The notes below the pieces were generated by a model that saw only the letters and a program-made list of their open reading frames with translations, was not told where the DNA came from and ran no database searches. A stretch of DNA of 62,266 nucleotides from Bacteroidales bacterium UBA3754 (GTDB taxonomy: Bacteria; Bacteroidota; Bacteroidia; Bacteroidales; UBA1715), in assembly GCA_002371705.1 (NCBI GenBank), contig DFGI01000034.1:1656-63921 (forward strand), in the 5' to 3' direction. Shown here in pieces: positions 9,226 through 17,778 of the stretch. Each line of letters opens with the position of its first letter. Position 1 is the first letter of the stretch. A program made the translations under genes and the position numbers.

Positions 9226-9849
9226 ATGAAAAGAATATTTACGATTATATTGCTATTTTTCCTTTCCGAAATAGGAAGTTTCGCCCAAGAACAAACCGAG
9301 AAAATACGAAAAAATTCGGTTTCTGTTGATTATGGACTTTTAGCAGGAAAAAATAAAAATGAGTATAGTTCTGCTGTAAACATTTTCTATCGCAGAAATC
9401 TCTGGAAGGGTTTAGGGGTTGGTGTATGCTATCAATTCTACAATTATTCCTTTCTTTACAATGGTGATTGGACAATTAACACAAAGCCCCCTTTGGCAGA
9501 AATCAAATCTCATTCGGCTTTGGCTCGTGTGGATTATGAATTTATTTTCCTTCGACATGTGTCTTTACTTCCCTTTGTTCAAATTGGAACAGATTGGAAA
9601 CAATATAAAAATGAAACCATCTTCGTTGGTCGCTATGGAAATACATTTGAAGTTTGGTCGGCAAAAGACAATGCGTTTGTCTATTCGGGAGGCTTACAAT
9701 TAGGAGCAAAATTTTCTGCCGTTGCCGTTTATTTACAATACGAATATTGCGTTCCTAAAATAAAAATATCGGAAAATAATTTCGATAAAATTGACGACAA
9801 TTCGTTGAAACACTTTAAACTTGGACTCGGCGCGCGATATGCTTTTTAA
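9226..9849 (+). CDS. Outer-membrane beta-barrel-like protein, paralogue 1 of 3
   Basis: A 207-residue exported protein with a signal peptide ending SFAQ. The mature part alternates hydrophobic and polar residues, and it ends in LGLGARYAF, the aromatic end typical of an outer-membrane barrel. It shares the signature SVDYG, a YRRN(L/V)WKGLG(V/I)G segment and a YEYC-PK segment with the next two genes. The eight- to ten-strand size suggests a small barrel. It starts three bases after the peptidase stop, so it is likely cotranscribed and may act with the peptidase, but this is only context. Confidence 0.75.
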   Translation: MKRIFTIILLFFLSEIGSFAQEQTEKIRKNSVSVDYGLLAGKNKNEYSSAVNIFYRRNLWKGLGVGVCYQFYNYSFLYNGDWTINTKPPLAEIKSHSALARVDYEFIFLRHVSLLPFVQIGTDWKQYKNETIFVGRYGNTFEVWSAKDNAFVYSGGLQLGAKFSAVAVYLQYEYCVPKIKISENNFDKIDDNSLKHFKLGLGARYAF

Positions 9850-10150
9850 ATTTTAAGTCTGTGAAAATCAGTCGCTATTTTGTATGATAGTAGACATAGC
9901 ATACATATCATTTTTATTTTTTTACACCTTTTTCCAAACAGGAACGTATGTGTTGATGGTGAACAATTTAGAGAGAAGGACGTTTATTAAACAATAAAAT
10001 TCCCTCTACGTTTCTAAGAAAATCCAAAAATGGGTTGTCTTTTTTGTTTTTACTATAAAAAATAAAAATGTCATGCAGTTTTTTCATATTTTTCGGACTA
10101 TATAAGAAAACAAGAAACGCATGTGGTAAACTAACGAGGTTAAATTATAA
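9850..10150. other. Intergenic stretch between barrel paralogues
   Basis: About 300 AT-rich bases with no frame of coding quality, no clear terminator and no TAnnTTTG box with a -33 partner. It separates the first barrel gene from the next two and probably marks an operon boundary. Confidence 0.5.
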
Positions 10151-10156
10151 ATGCGA

Positions 10157-10741
10157 ATGAAAAAATTATATGTAGTTATATTGCTATTCATCCTTTCTGG
10201 ATTTTGCAGTTTCGCCCAAGAACAGGACGAGAAAAATCGGAAAAATTCGATTTCTGTTGATTATGGAATAATAGGGAGCCGGAATCGCTATATGTATAGC
10301 TACAACGTAAATCTATGCTATCGACGAAATGTCTGGAAAGGCTTGGGAATTGGAGCTGTGTATCAATATTACAAATATGATTTTATGTATGTTTGGCATT
10401 GGGCTATCAACACAAGTGAGCCAAAAGCCACTATCAATTCAAATTCAGCATTGGTTCGTCTTGATTATCAAGTTCCTATATCAAACCACTTCTCATTATT
10501 CACGTATGGACAAATTGGAATGGACTGGAAGGACTATGGATACAACAGACATGATCACGCGTTAGTGTATGCCAGAGGCCTCAAAATAGAATATCATTAT
10601 TCTGCATTGTCAGTATATCTTCAACACGAATACTGCCTTCCAAAGTTGAAAGAGAAGAAGATAAATAACATTGATTTAGTTAACACTCAGGGGTTGTTAG
10701 AACATCGAAAAATAAGCATTGGCGCAGGTTTTAATTTTTAA
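10157..10741 (+). CDS. Outer-membrane beta-barrel-like protein, paralogue 2 of 3
   Basis: A 194-residue paralogue of the gene at 9226. The signal peptide (MKKLYVVILLFILSGFCSFAQ) and the next 60 residues are close to identical in pattern: SVDYGIIGSRNR, a YRRNVWKGLGIG segment, then QYYKYDF. The C-terminus is IGAGFNF, again aromatic. I use the second ATG (10157); the ATG at 10151 adds two residues. The middle loops differ from paralogue 1, as expected for exposed loops of a duplicated barrel. It is followed after 12 bases by paralogue 3. Confidence 0.75.
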   Translation: MKKLYVVILLFILSGFCSFAQEQDEKNRKNSISVDYGIIGSRNRYMYSYNVNLCYRRNVWKGLGIGAVYQYYKYDFMYVWHWAINTSEPKATINSNSALVRLDYQVPISNHFSLFTYGQIGMDWKDYGYNRHDHALVYARGLKIEYHYSALSVYLQHEYCLPKLKEKKINNIDLVNTQGLLEHRKISIGAGFNF

Positions 10742-10753
10742 CAGAGATTAGCA

Positions 10754-11362
10754 ATGAAAGTAAAACAAACAGTAATAATTAGCATATTTCTTTTGATTTG
10801 TACTGTCTGTTTTGGACAAGAACAGAACATTGTTCCAAAAGAACAAAAGTATTTTATTTCTGCTGACTTTGGCAGTGTGATTTCTCATGTTGAGACAATG
10901 AGTCCTGTTGTTTCTGTAAGATATGTAAGAAAATTTCGGAAAGGTTTAGGCATCGGACTTGGCTATCAATATTATGACGCTCATTTTCAAGATGGGGCAA
11001 TCCAATCGGAATGGTCAAAGATAAAATCGTCAACCAAACTTGAGGTTAAATCGAATGCTGTGTTCATTAGATTTGATTATTCGTTAGCAATTTCATCAAA
11101 AATTTCGGTTTGTTCTTATATGCAATATGGTCGGGATTGGAAGCGTATGTTTGCAGAACAAACTTCTTGGAACCAGAGCGAAGAAAAAGACAGCAACCCT
11201 GTATTTATGCCAGGATTTCAATTGAGTTATGCTTTTTCAGCAATTTCGACGTATATTTTATATGAATATTGCCAACCAATATTGAATTCAGATAAGATGC
11301 CACCATATTTTTTCAATCTTTACAACCATCGAATCGGATTAGGTGTAGCCTATGCGTTTTGA
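10754..11362 (+). CDS. Outer-membrane beta-barrel-like protein, paralogue 3 of 3
   Basis: A 202-residue member of the same tandem family, more diverged. The signal peptide ends VCFGQ. It keeps SADFGS, a RKGLGIGLGYQYYD segment, the YEYCQP segment and the aromatic end IGLGVAYAF. It is probably cotranscribed with paralogue 2. The function of the family is not known; small barrels of this kind in Bacteroidales are often annotated only as outer-membrane beta-barrel proteins. Confidence 0.72.
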   Translation: MKVKQTVIISIFLLICTVCFGQEQNIVPKEQKYFISADFGSVISHVETMSPVVSVRYVRKFRKGLGIGLGYQYYDAHFQDGAIQSEWSKIKSSTKLEVKSNAVFIRFDYSLAISSKISVCSYMQYGRDWKRMFAEQTSWNQSEEKDSNPVFMPGFQLSYAFSAISTYILYEYCQPILNSDKMPPYFFNLYNHRIGLGVAYAF

Positions 11363-11516
11363 AATTAAACTTCGCCAACAATAGCGGCACTTTTGCACAC
11401 AAACAAAAGAAAGGTTTGTCAAAAGAAATCATTTGTTTCAAAAACAAACTGCAAAATGTTTGCAACTTGTTGAAAAGTTGTTTATATTGGTGCCGATTTT
11501 CTAAAATACGGCATTG

Positions 11517-12551
11517 ATGCGCTTTTTTCGACATATAACTACACTTGTTTGTGCTCTCATGGGACTGATGCTTTTGGCTGAGGCTCAGGTCGACACAGCC
11601 GAAGTGTATCGCAATTCGCGCCATGTGCCGATATGGCAGTCGCGGAACGTAGAAAAACTGTCGGATGCTTTAGCAAAACCGTGTTCCAACGACGAAGAAC
11701 TTGTGCTTGCCTACGCCTATTGGATTTGCAAAAACATAAAATACGACCATTCGGAGTACGAAAAACGACCAGCGGAATCAAAGTCCATAAAGAAAATCCT
11801 GCGAAAGAAAAAAGCGTTGAGCGACGGCTACACCAAGCTCTTCGTGGAAATGTGCAACCGCCAGCATATCCCCGCGATTTACGTGCCGGGTTATACCAAA
11901 GACTACGACTATGTGGCAGGCGACACGCTCTACCGTGCGGAATACGCATGGGCGTTGGTGAAATTGGGCGAAGAATGGCATATTATGGACTTAACGGCAG
12001 CAGCAGGAAAAGTCGTTGAAATTGTCACACCACTGTCGAAAGCGTTATGGACACTGTTCAAAATCCCCTACTCGTCTCATTTAGTTTCAGTTAAGGAATT
12101 TTCACCTACATATTTATATGTAAACCCAACCACGCACGCAAAACGCCACCTGCCCGTGACCGATATGTTCCAACTGCTGAAATTTCCAATTCCAATTTCG
12201 TATTATATGGCTGGCGATTCAGCAATGGACGTGTATATCGAAAAATTTCCGGGCGTGCAGCTAAACGACACCCGTCTTGATGAATTTGCGGAAAGACCAT
12301 TACTGTCAAAGAACTTATATTTTGCCGACAACGTAATGCTGACGAACCGCGACTGCCAATACACACAGGCATTGTACTACTTCTACGCCGTGAAAATATT
12401 TTTCAATACATATTATATATCGGAAAAAGGAAAAATCTTCGCGCCACTGGAAGAATCGAAAAAAGCAATGGAACACGCACGATTGGCAGATTCACTGTTT
12501 GCTATAGCCACACAAAACAATGTGCACGAACAAACTTCAAAACAAGCCTGA
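11517..12551 (+). CDS. Transglutaminase-like pseudoenzyme, N-terminal part (interrupted gene)
   Basis: The 344-residue frame has a signal peptide (to LAEAQ) and a transglutaminase-like domain at about 55-170. The fold landmarks are there (ICKNIKYD, KKALSDGYTKLF, YAWALVKLGEEWHIMDLT), but the catalytic Cys that precedes GY is Ser and the His before AW is Tyr; only the Asp is kept. So it should not be an active transglutaminase. The frame ends at TGA (12549), yet the same frame continues open through 16 codons into the next one (12600-13502). Bacteroidetes homologues of this type usually carry a long helical C-terminal part, so I read both as one broken gene of about 661 codons. Start at ATG 11517, not TTG 11514. 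Confidence 0.8.
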   Translation: MRFFRHITTLVCALMGLMLLAEAQVDTAEVYRNSRHVPIWQSRNVEKLSDALAKPCSNDEELVLAYAYWICKNIKYDHSEYEKRPAESKSIKKILRKKKALSDGYTKLFVEMCNRQHIPAIYVPGYTKDYDYVAGDTLYRAEYAWALVKLGEEWHIMDLTAAAGKVVEIVTPLSKALWTLFKIPYSSHLVSVKEFSPTYLYVNPTTHAKRHLPVTDMFQLLKFPIPISYYMAGDSAMDVYIEKFPGVQLNDTRLDEFAERPLLSKNLYFADNVMLTNRDCQYTQALYYFYAVKIFFNTYYISEKGKIFAPLEESKKAMEHARLADSLFAIATQNNVHEQTSKQA

Positions 12552-13502
12552 AGCGAATATTGGAAGAAAAACCTCATTGAATCCAACAAACTGCTGGCCA
12601 TGCAGTTAAGCACACAAAACAAAGTGAACTCGCAACAAATCCGTTCGCTTGGAAAAATTCAGTCGCAAAACAAAAAAATACAGACATACATCGCAAAATA
12701 CCAAGGGAAATACGTGTTGCGCGACATTATAGATTTGCCCAAACCAATGATTCAAAACAAAGATTATTTGGAAGAAGGCACGCAAAAAATCAACCAATGC
12801 ATTAGTTTGTCGGATGAATGCGCGGCAATGATACACGAATACGATTCGCTGATGCTCCCGTTGCGCGGCGCAAAAATTGACTCAGTGTATAAACAGCAAC
12901 AAAACGCTTCGCTACTGTGCAATCAGGAACTGGCAAGCCTTTCGCGCTATCTCGACAGGAAAGGGAGCAATTTGTCGTTGGTATATTATTCCGACAAATA
13001 CGTGTTCAAAAAAAGCTATTTTGAAGTGTTTGCAAAGGTTGGCGACATCAACGAAGAATACACCGACCCCGCGATAGAATTTATTTCGGAGCGGATTCCG
13101 CAAGTGCATGAGGTGATTCAGCGCTATGTGAACACAACAATTGAGTCGTTGCGATTGCTGAAAGAAGCAAAAGTTGTGCTGGCTAACGATTATGGCGAAG
13201 ACGATATGTATGAAAAAATTGCGTTGAACTTCAACAAACAATTGACGATTTTCTCAAAACAAATTGAAGATGTCACGAATTTCAACACAAATATGACCGA
13301 CCGTTTGAACGAAGACATGGCAATTTACAAGGATATTGTAAAAATGTTACAAAACGACAATTCCATAGAAAGTTATCGCCACAAAGAGTACATGGACTAC
13401 AGAAAGAGTTTGAAACAAGCTGAAAATGACAAGGTTAAATACTTTCAAGAGACACTCAAAAACTATCAAAAGTTGATAAGTAAAGCAGTAAATGGCAAAT
13501 AA
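12552..13502 (+). pseudogene. C-terminal half of the interrupted transglutaminase-like gene
   Basis: This stretch is in the same frame as the preceding gene and is separated from it only by one TGA. The first 16 codons (SEYWKKNLIESNKLLA) have no start codon; an ATG at 12600 would give a 300-residue protein without a signal peptide. The sequence is helical and coiled-coil-rich (QNKKIQTYIAKYQGK, RLNEDMAIYKDIVKMLQ), with no recognised domain. An exported partner has lost its export signal here, so translation from 12600 alone would make a cytoplasmic orphan. A single substitution (for example CGA or TGG to TGA) would explain the break; a sequence error or readthrough cannot be excluded. Confidence 0.7.
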
Positions 13503-13574
13503 AATGTGATTTTCCCCTTAAAAAATTTTGAGAACTGCCGAAAAACGCCTATTTTAGCATATTAAAACTGTTGT

Positions 13575-14267
13575 ATGAGAAAAATTATTCTAATTATAGG
13601 AATTATGATGTGCGGTTTTTGTGCTTCGGCGCAATTATCGAGATTCTTATTTTTCTCTGCGGGATTCAGTTTTTTAACCGATATGGCAGTTTCAGAATCA
13701 GCGATTGTTGACACGTTCGACACAAAGTTGAACCACGAATGTCAGGAATCGTTCCAATCGGTGCAGTGGAACTTTGTGAGCGGTATGGTTGGCGCGCGAA
13801 TGATGGTGCTTCCGCTTACAATGAATTCTTCAATTACCGTTTCAGCCACGCCGACAGTGAATATTGGAGCTATTTATCCAGTACACGATTTAGGTTCGCG
13901 ATATGGAATGAACGTAACAGTGCCAGTTTTTGCAGAATTGAACATTGGTGCGGCTGCCCGCTACATTTCGTCGGCTGATATGGGATTTGTGTTTGGTTTG
14001 GGCTTTGAATATTTCTGTTCACCCCTTATGTCATACGCATTGACGGACTCCGATTACGACAATGATAAATTCCTAAAATCATGGATTTTACCGACCGCAA
14101 AAGTGGGTTTTCGGTACTGGTCGAAAAAAAATAAGGTAAAAGAGATTAATTTGAAGGTCGGAATTGGTGAAAAAGGAAAAGAATTTTATACCTTTGACTC
14201 TGGAATTTTTAAAGAGTATCGTCCAATACATATTGGGCTATCCTTTATGAAAATACTTAATTATTGA
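13575..14267 (+). CDS. Hypothetical outer-membrane protein, paralogue 1 of 2
   Basis: A 230-residue exported protein; the signal peptide is cleaved after ASA. The rest alternates hydrophobic residues in a barrel-like way. Landmarks shared with the next gene are F(F/Q)xxG near the mature start, a run of Ala/Gly before MGFVFGLG(F)E, SW(I)xP-AKVGFRYW, K-KEINLK and the C-terminal SFMKILNY. The aromatic end fits an outer-membrane barrel. I do not recognise a named family. It lies 26 bases before its paralogue, so the two are probably cotranscribed. Confidence 0.68.
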   Translation: MRKIILIIGIMMCGFCASAQLSRFLFFSAGFSFLTDMAVSESAIVDTFDTKLNHECQESFQSVQWNFVSGMVGARMMVLPLTMNSSITVSATPTVNIGAIYPVHDLGSRYGMNVTVPVFAELNIGAAARYISSADMGFVFGLGFEYFCSPLMSYALTDSDYDNDKFLKSWILPTAKVGFRYWSKKNKVKEINLKVGIGEKGKEFYTFDSGIFKEYRPIHIGLSFMKILNY

Positions 14268-14292
14268 AAGTTTTACGTAAATTTATAATAAT

Positions 14293-15036
14293 ATGAAGCG
14301 AATTTTTCAACTAGTAGTTTGTCTAAGTTTAGTTTCAAGTGTTGCATTAGCAGGTCATGGTGGCATTGGCGAGCGTATATTTTTCCAAGTTGGAGGAACC
14401 GTGGGAGCCGATGTAATGCAAATGACAGGTAAATTCCTTAATAAGAAAGGGGCTGGTAACCTGAAAGACCTTGATATAGAAAACCTTAACATAAACTTGG
14501 CAACAGTTTCTTTTGTAGGACGTATTAATCTCCTCGAATTGTCGAACAACACATCATTGAGTTTGGCATTCCGTCCTGCCGCAAGTATTGGTCGTTCAAT
14601 CAACGATTTTGGTGGTCCAAGCACAATGTTGCGTTTGCCTTTCACTTTTGACTTCAACTCAGGTGCGGCGGCAACAGTTTCAACCCGTTCCAAAACAGGT
14701 TTCGTATTTGGCGTTGGCGCTGAATTTATTTCATATCCTGCGCTCGGCGATGGTGTAACAGTACAAAAAACTGATGCTGGTATCACACAACAAGGACAAA
14801 ACGAAAACTTCATAAATATGAAGGGTTCTTGGATTCAACCAGTTGCCACGTTTGGTATCCGTTTCTTTGGAAAGAACTACTCCTGCCGTGAAATCAACTT
14901 CAAGGCTTGTTTCAAACCAGAAGGAGATGTTGAGAACAAGAGCGTGATTGATAACGCTGCCAACCCATATTCAACAATCAGCAACTTCCAAAATATGGGC
15001 TTGATGCTTTCATACATTCAATTCTTGAATTACTAG
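14293..15036 (+). CDS. Hypothetical outer-membrane protein, paralogue 2 of 2
   Basis: A 247-residue paralogue of the gene at 13575, with signal peptide to ALAG. It keeps the TGFVFGVGAEF segment, GSWIQPVATFGIRFFGK, SCREINFKACF and the end LSYIQFLNY. It is followed by a good terminator, which closes the run of exported-protein genes that began at 6574. Function unknown. Confidence 0.68.
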   Translation: MKRIFQLVVCLSLVSSVALAGHGGIGERIFFQVGGTVGADVMQMTGKFLNKKGAGNLKDLDIENLNINLATVSFVGRINLLELSNNTSLSLAFRPAASIGRSINDFGGPSTMLRLPFTFDFNSGAAATVSTRSKTGFVFGVGAEFISYPALGDGVTVQKTDAGITQQGQNENFINMKGSWIQPVATFGIRFFGKNYSCREINFKACFKPEGDVENKSVIDNAANPYSTISNFQNMGLMLSYIQFLNY

Positions 15037-15055
15037 TTAGTATTATAAATAGTGA

Positions 15056-15086
15056 AATGCCGAGCATTTGCCCGGCATTTTTTTTG
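15056..15086 (+). terminator. Rho-independent terminator
   Basis: Stem aatgccg (15056-15062) pairs with cggcatt (15073-15079) around a 10-base loop and runs into a row of T. It lies 20 bases after the stop of the outer-membrane gene and just before the aminotransferase start. Confidence 0.8.
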
Positions 15087-15093
15087 TCTTGAT

Positions 15094-16416
15094 ATGTACA
15101 CATTTTTATTGTCGAATTTTGGAGATAAATCGCTGACACCATCTCCTGTAAACCAAATGACGGCTTCGTTTTCAAAGGATTTTCGTCAAGGTGTCGATAT
15201 AAATTTAGGCGTTGGGTATGTGAACGACGAAACAATTCCCCACAGCCAATTAGCGGAGTGCTTCCAATATGTGCTGGCACACACCGAAACCTATAAAAAC
15301 GCCCTGAATTACGGTTCAGCCGACGGCTCTGAGAATTTACGGAACGCCATTCGCAATTATTATCTCAGAAATGCAATAGGCGGTATTACCAATCCGTTGA
15401 TGGACTCAAAAACGATTTGCATCGGCGCAAACGGAGCGACCAGTCTATTGGATTCACTTGCGGAAATTCTCCCACAAGGCATAGTTATAACCGCCGAACC
15501 GAATTACTACATTTATACGGAGACACTGCAACGCAAAGGGTTCGAAATCTGTACAATTCCCGAAGATTCACACGGAATGCGTTCCGATTTGTTGCAAAAA
15601 ACATTGGAACAAATTGACACCGAAAAACTTAGCTTCTTTTACATAGTAACGGTCAACAATCCGTCATCAATCATTTTGAGCAACGACCGACGAAAAGAAA
15701 TCGTTGAGTTGGCAACAAAAGTTTCCCGTAAATTAGGGAGAAAAATCCCAGTAATTTTCGACAAAGCATACGAAGACATTATATTCGACACCACCATAGA
15801 AAAGCCACTCTCAGGCCTGTTGTTCGATAAAGATGGGTTAGTTGTGGAATTAGGCACGCTGTCGAAAATCATTGCGCCCGCATTACGCATTGGCTACGCC
15901 ATTGCCGACAATTCAGATTTGATGCAGGCGCTTATTCAAAAAACGAGCGATATTGGCTTCAGCGCCCCACTGATAAACGAAGAAATGGCGGCACGCTTCA
16001 TCGACTGCCACATTGACGACCATGCACTGAAAGTCCGCGCTGGCTATAGAGAAAAAGCCAACGCTTTACAACAACTTATACAAACACATCTTGGAACATA
16101 TTTGGAACGCTACTCTGGTGGGCAAGCAGGGTTTTATTTCTATCTGACATTCAAACAGATAGAAACCCATCCCGGCTCATTGTTTTTTGCCTATTTGTCA
16201 CGAAAAACTGGCGACCCAGTTGTTGACGGCAATCCAATGAATCCTCGATTGATATACGTTCCAGGCTGTTTCTGCGTATCGCAAAACGACAGAATGAAAT
16301 CCGAAGGACAACGCCAACTGCGCATTTCCTACGGATTTGAAGATATTCCTGAATTGGAACGGGCAATTTTGCTTATGCGCGATGCGGCGGAATACGTAAG
16401 CAAAACGGCACTATAA
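15094..16416 (+). CDS. Fold type I PLP-dependent aminotransferase
   Basis: The protein of 440 residues is an aspartate-aminotransferase-fold PLP enzyme (class I/II). The Schiff-base lysine is K258 in LGTLSKIIAPALRIGY; the cofactor Asp and Tyr are in IFDKAYED (D223, Y226), the substrate-binding Asn is in VNNPSS, and a conserved Arg is in QLRISYG near the end. The sequence resembles 2-aminoadipate/MocR-type aminotransferases without the GntR domain. Substrate cannot be fixed from sequence. Start at the ATG at 15094, just after the terminator; an ATG at 15157 (MTASFSKDF) is also possible. It converges with the acyltransferase gene, overlapping it by six bases at the 3' ends. Confidence 0.85.
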   Translation: MYTFLLSNFGDKSLTPSPVNQMTASFSKDFRQGVDINLGVGYVNDETIPHSQLAECFQYVLAHTETYKNALNYGSADGSENLRNAIRNYYLRNAIGGITNPLMDSKTICIGANGATSLLDSLAEILPQGIVITAEPNYYIYTETLQRKGFEICTIPEDSHGMRSDLLQKTLEQIDTEKLSFFYIVTVNNPSSIILSNDRRKEIVELATKVSRKLGRKIPVIFDKAYEDIIFDTTIEKPLSGLLFDKDGLVVELGTLSKIIAPALRIGYAIADNSDLMQALIQKTSDIGFSAPLINEEMAARFIDCHIDDHALKVRAGYREKANALQQLIQTHLGTYLERYSGGQAGFYFYLTFKQIETHPGSLFFAYLSRKTGDPVVDGNPMNPRLIYVPGCFCVSQNDRMKSEGQRQLRISYGFEDIPELERAILLMRDAAEYVSKTAL

Positions 16417-17778
16417 CAATTTTGCAAATTCATTTTTAACCGTATCGCGAAGCGAGCAGAGTTCTGTGATTTTTGCAGATTTAGTCAACAGTCCAATTTT
16501 GAACTGCAATTCCTGTCCTGTACGATTCACAAGTCGTGGATAGTCAATAAATACAGGCCAAAGCAGAGTTATGCCCAAAATGAAGAGGAAAACCGTCCAC
16601 CATGGAAGAGGTACAAGCGTCAACCACAATATTGCTAAAATCAGATGCACAACAATAACTAAAAGCAATCCACCCACAAACATTATTGAATTTCTAAATA
16701 AAATGTCCTTTGCAAATGTATCGCCAAGTTTGTTCATCACCCAATATGGTAACGCGCAAAACACACAACTGATGAGAAATAACGGCAGCAGCACCACTGT
16801 TTTCATACAGTTCCAGATTACACAAAAAGCATCATCGCCATTATTTTCCACCAATTCGTATGAGTAATTTACCGCTTTACGTTTTTCTTCGTATGCATCT
16901 ACCATTGGTTTAAGCGAAGCAATATAGCCTTTTTGAGTATTTTCTTGATTTTCAACCAATTCTATTGTTTTTTTATCAGCTGCAAACGCACGTTCCTGCC
17001 GATTTCCTGTCGCGTGTATGTTCGAAAGCGTTTGATTTCTACAGATAAGTCGAAGACTTTCAACCGTATAATATGTTTCGTCCATTTGCGGAATGTCGAG
17101 CATAGTGTTTCTCATTCCAGCTTCTATAGCTTCACGAATTTCATTTTCAGCAGCTTGTGGGTTTTCTTTCAAAGCAGAAAGGTATTGTCGCATAGGAATT
17201 GGCTCGCCAATTTTCACAAACAAATTCGAGCGCACCGAGATATAATCATCGTAATAAATACCAATCGGGTTGATATTAATGTCAAGGTCGAAGTTATTTT
17301 TTTCCTCAGCCATGTGTACTATACGAGGGATGGCTTTTCTTGTTTGGCGCAATCGGCGGAAGCCCCAGTGTGTGCCTTCGGGGAACAGCCCTACAAGGCG
17401 TTTTGCAGAAATAACATCCACAACTTTTTCGAACACTATAGTATTGTCTTCGAGGCTTTTAAGTCCATCACGTTGACGGAAAATGGGCAAAATTTTCAAG
17501 GCATGGAAAATGGGAACCAGCGATTTCTTTTTGTAGAGGTCGGCACGGGCAAGCCACGTAATGGCACGGAAAATTGTACCACACAGAGCAAGCGGATCCA
17601 TAGCCGTGTTTTGATGGTTTATAGCCAAAATTGTCGGTGTTTTGCGGTCAAGGTTTTTCTTACCAACAATAGTAATGTTTTTGTACCAGATCTTAAACCA
17701 AAACAAGAACAAAAAATTTCGTATGAAAAAATGTGCAAATACGAATTTTTCGGGTTTTCCCAAATCTAACTTTGCCAT
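16411..17778 (-). CDS. PlsC-type 1-acylglycerol-3-phosphate acyltransferase-like protein
   Basis: This 455-residue membrane enzyme belongs to the glycerolipid acyltransferase superfamily. The catalytic pair is in NHQNTAMD (H55, D61, the H-x5-D spacing common in Bacteroidetes members), and FPEGT (132-136) binds the phosphate. A membrane segment lies near 17-33 and two or three near 335-430, followed by a short basic tail. That makes it longer than simple PlsC proteins (about 240 residues). It overlaps lpxD by one base (TAATG), so it is translationally coupled to lipid A synthesis. It may transfer acyl chains to phospholipid or to another envelope lipid. Confidence 0.85.
   Translation of the reverse strand: MAKLDLGKPEKFVFAHFFIRNFLFLFWFKIWYKNITIVGKKNLDRKTPTILAINHQNTAMDPLALCGTIFRAITWLARADLYKKKSLVPIFHALKILPIFRQRDGLKSLEDNTIVFEKVVDVISAKRLVGLFPEGTHWGFRRLRQTRKAIPRIVHMAEEKNNFDLDININPIGIYYDDYISVRSNLFVKIGEPIPMRQYLSALKENPQAAENEIREAIEAGMRNTMLDIPQMDETYYTVESLRLICRNQTLSNIHATGNRQERAFAADKKTIELVENQENTQKGYIASLKPMVDAYEEKRKAVNYSYELVENNGDDAFCVIWNCMKTVVLLPLFLISCVFCALPYWVMNKLGDTFAKDILFRNSIMFVGGLLLVIVVHLILAILWLTLVPLPWWTVFLFILGITLLWPVFIDYPRLVNRTGQELQFKIGLLTKSAKITELCSLRDTVKNEFAKLL

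Noticed and set aside
12549..12551. TGA recoded as Trp or selenocysteine genome-wide
   Set aside because: TGA is the stop of intact genes such as the RND pump (39347-39349) and the third barrel paralogue (11360-11362), and no SECIS-like structure was recognised.
16933..17769. A 278-codon plus-strand frame
   Set aside because: It is antisense to the acyltransferase with clear NHQ and FPEGT motifs.
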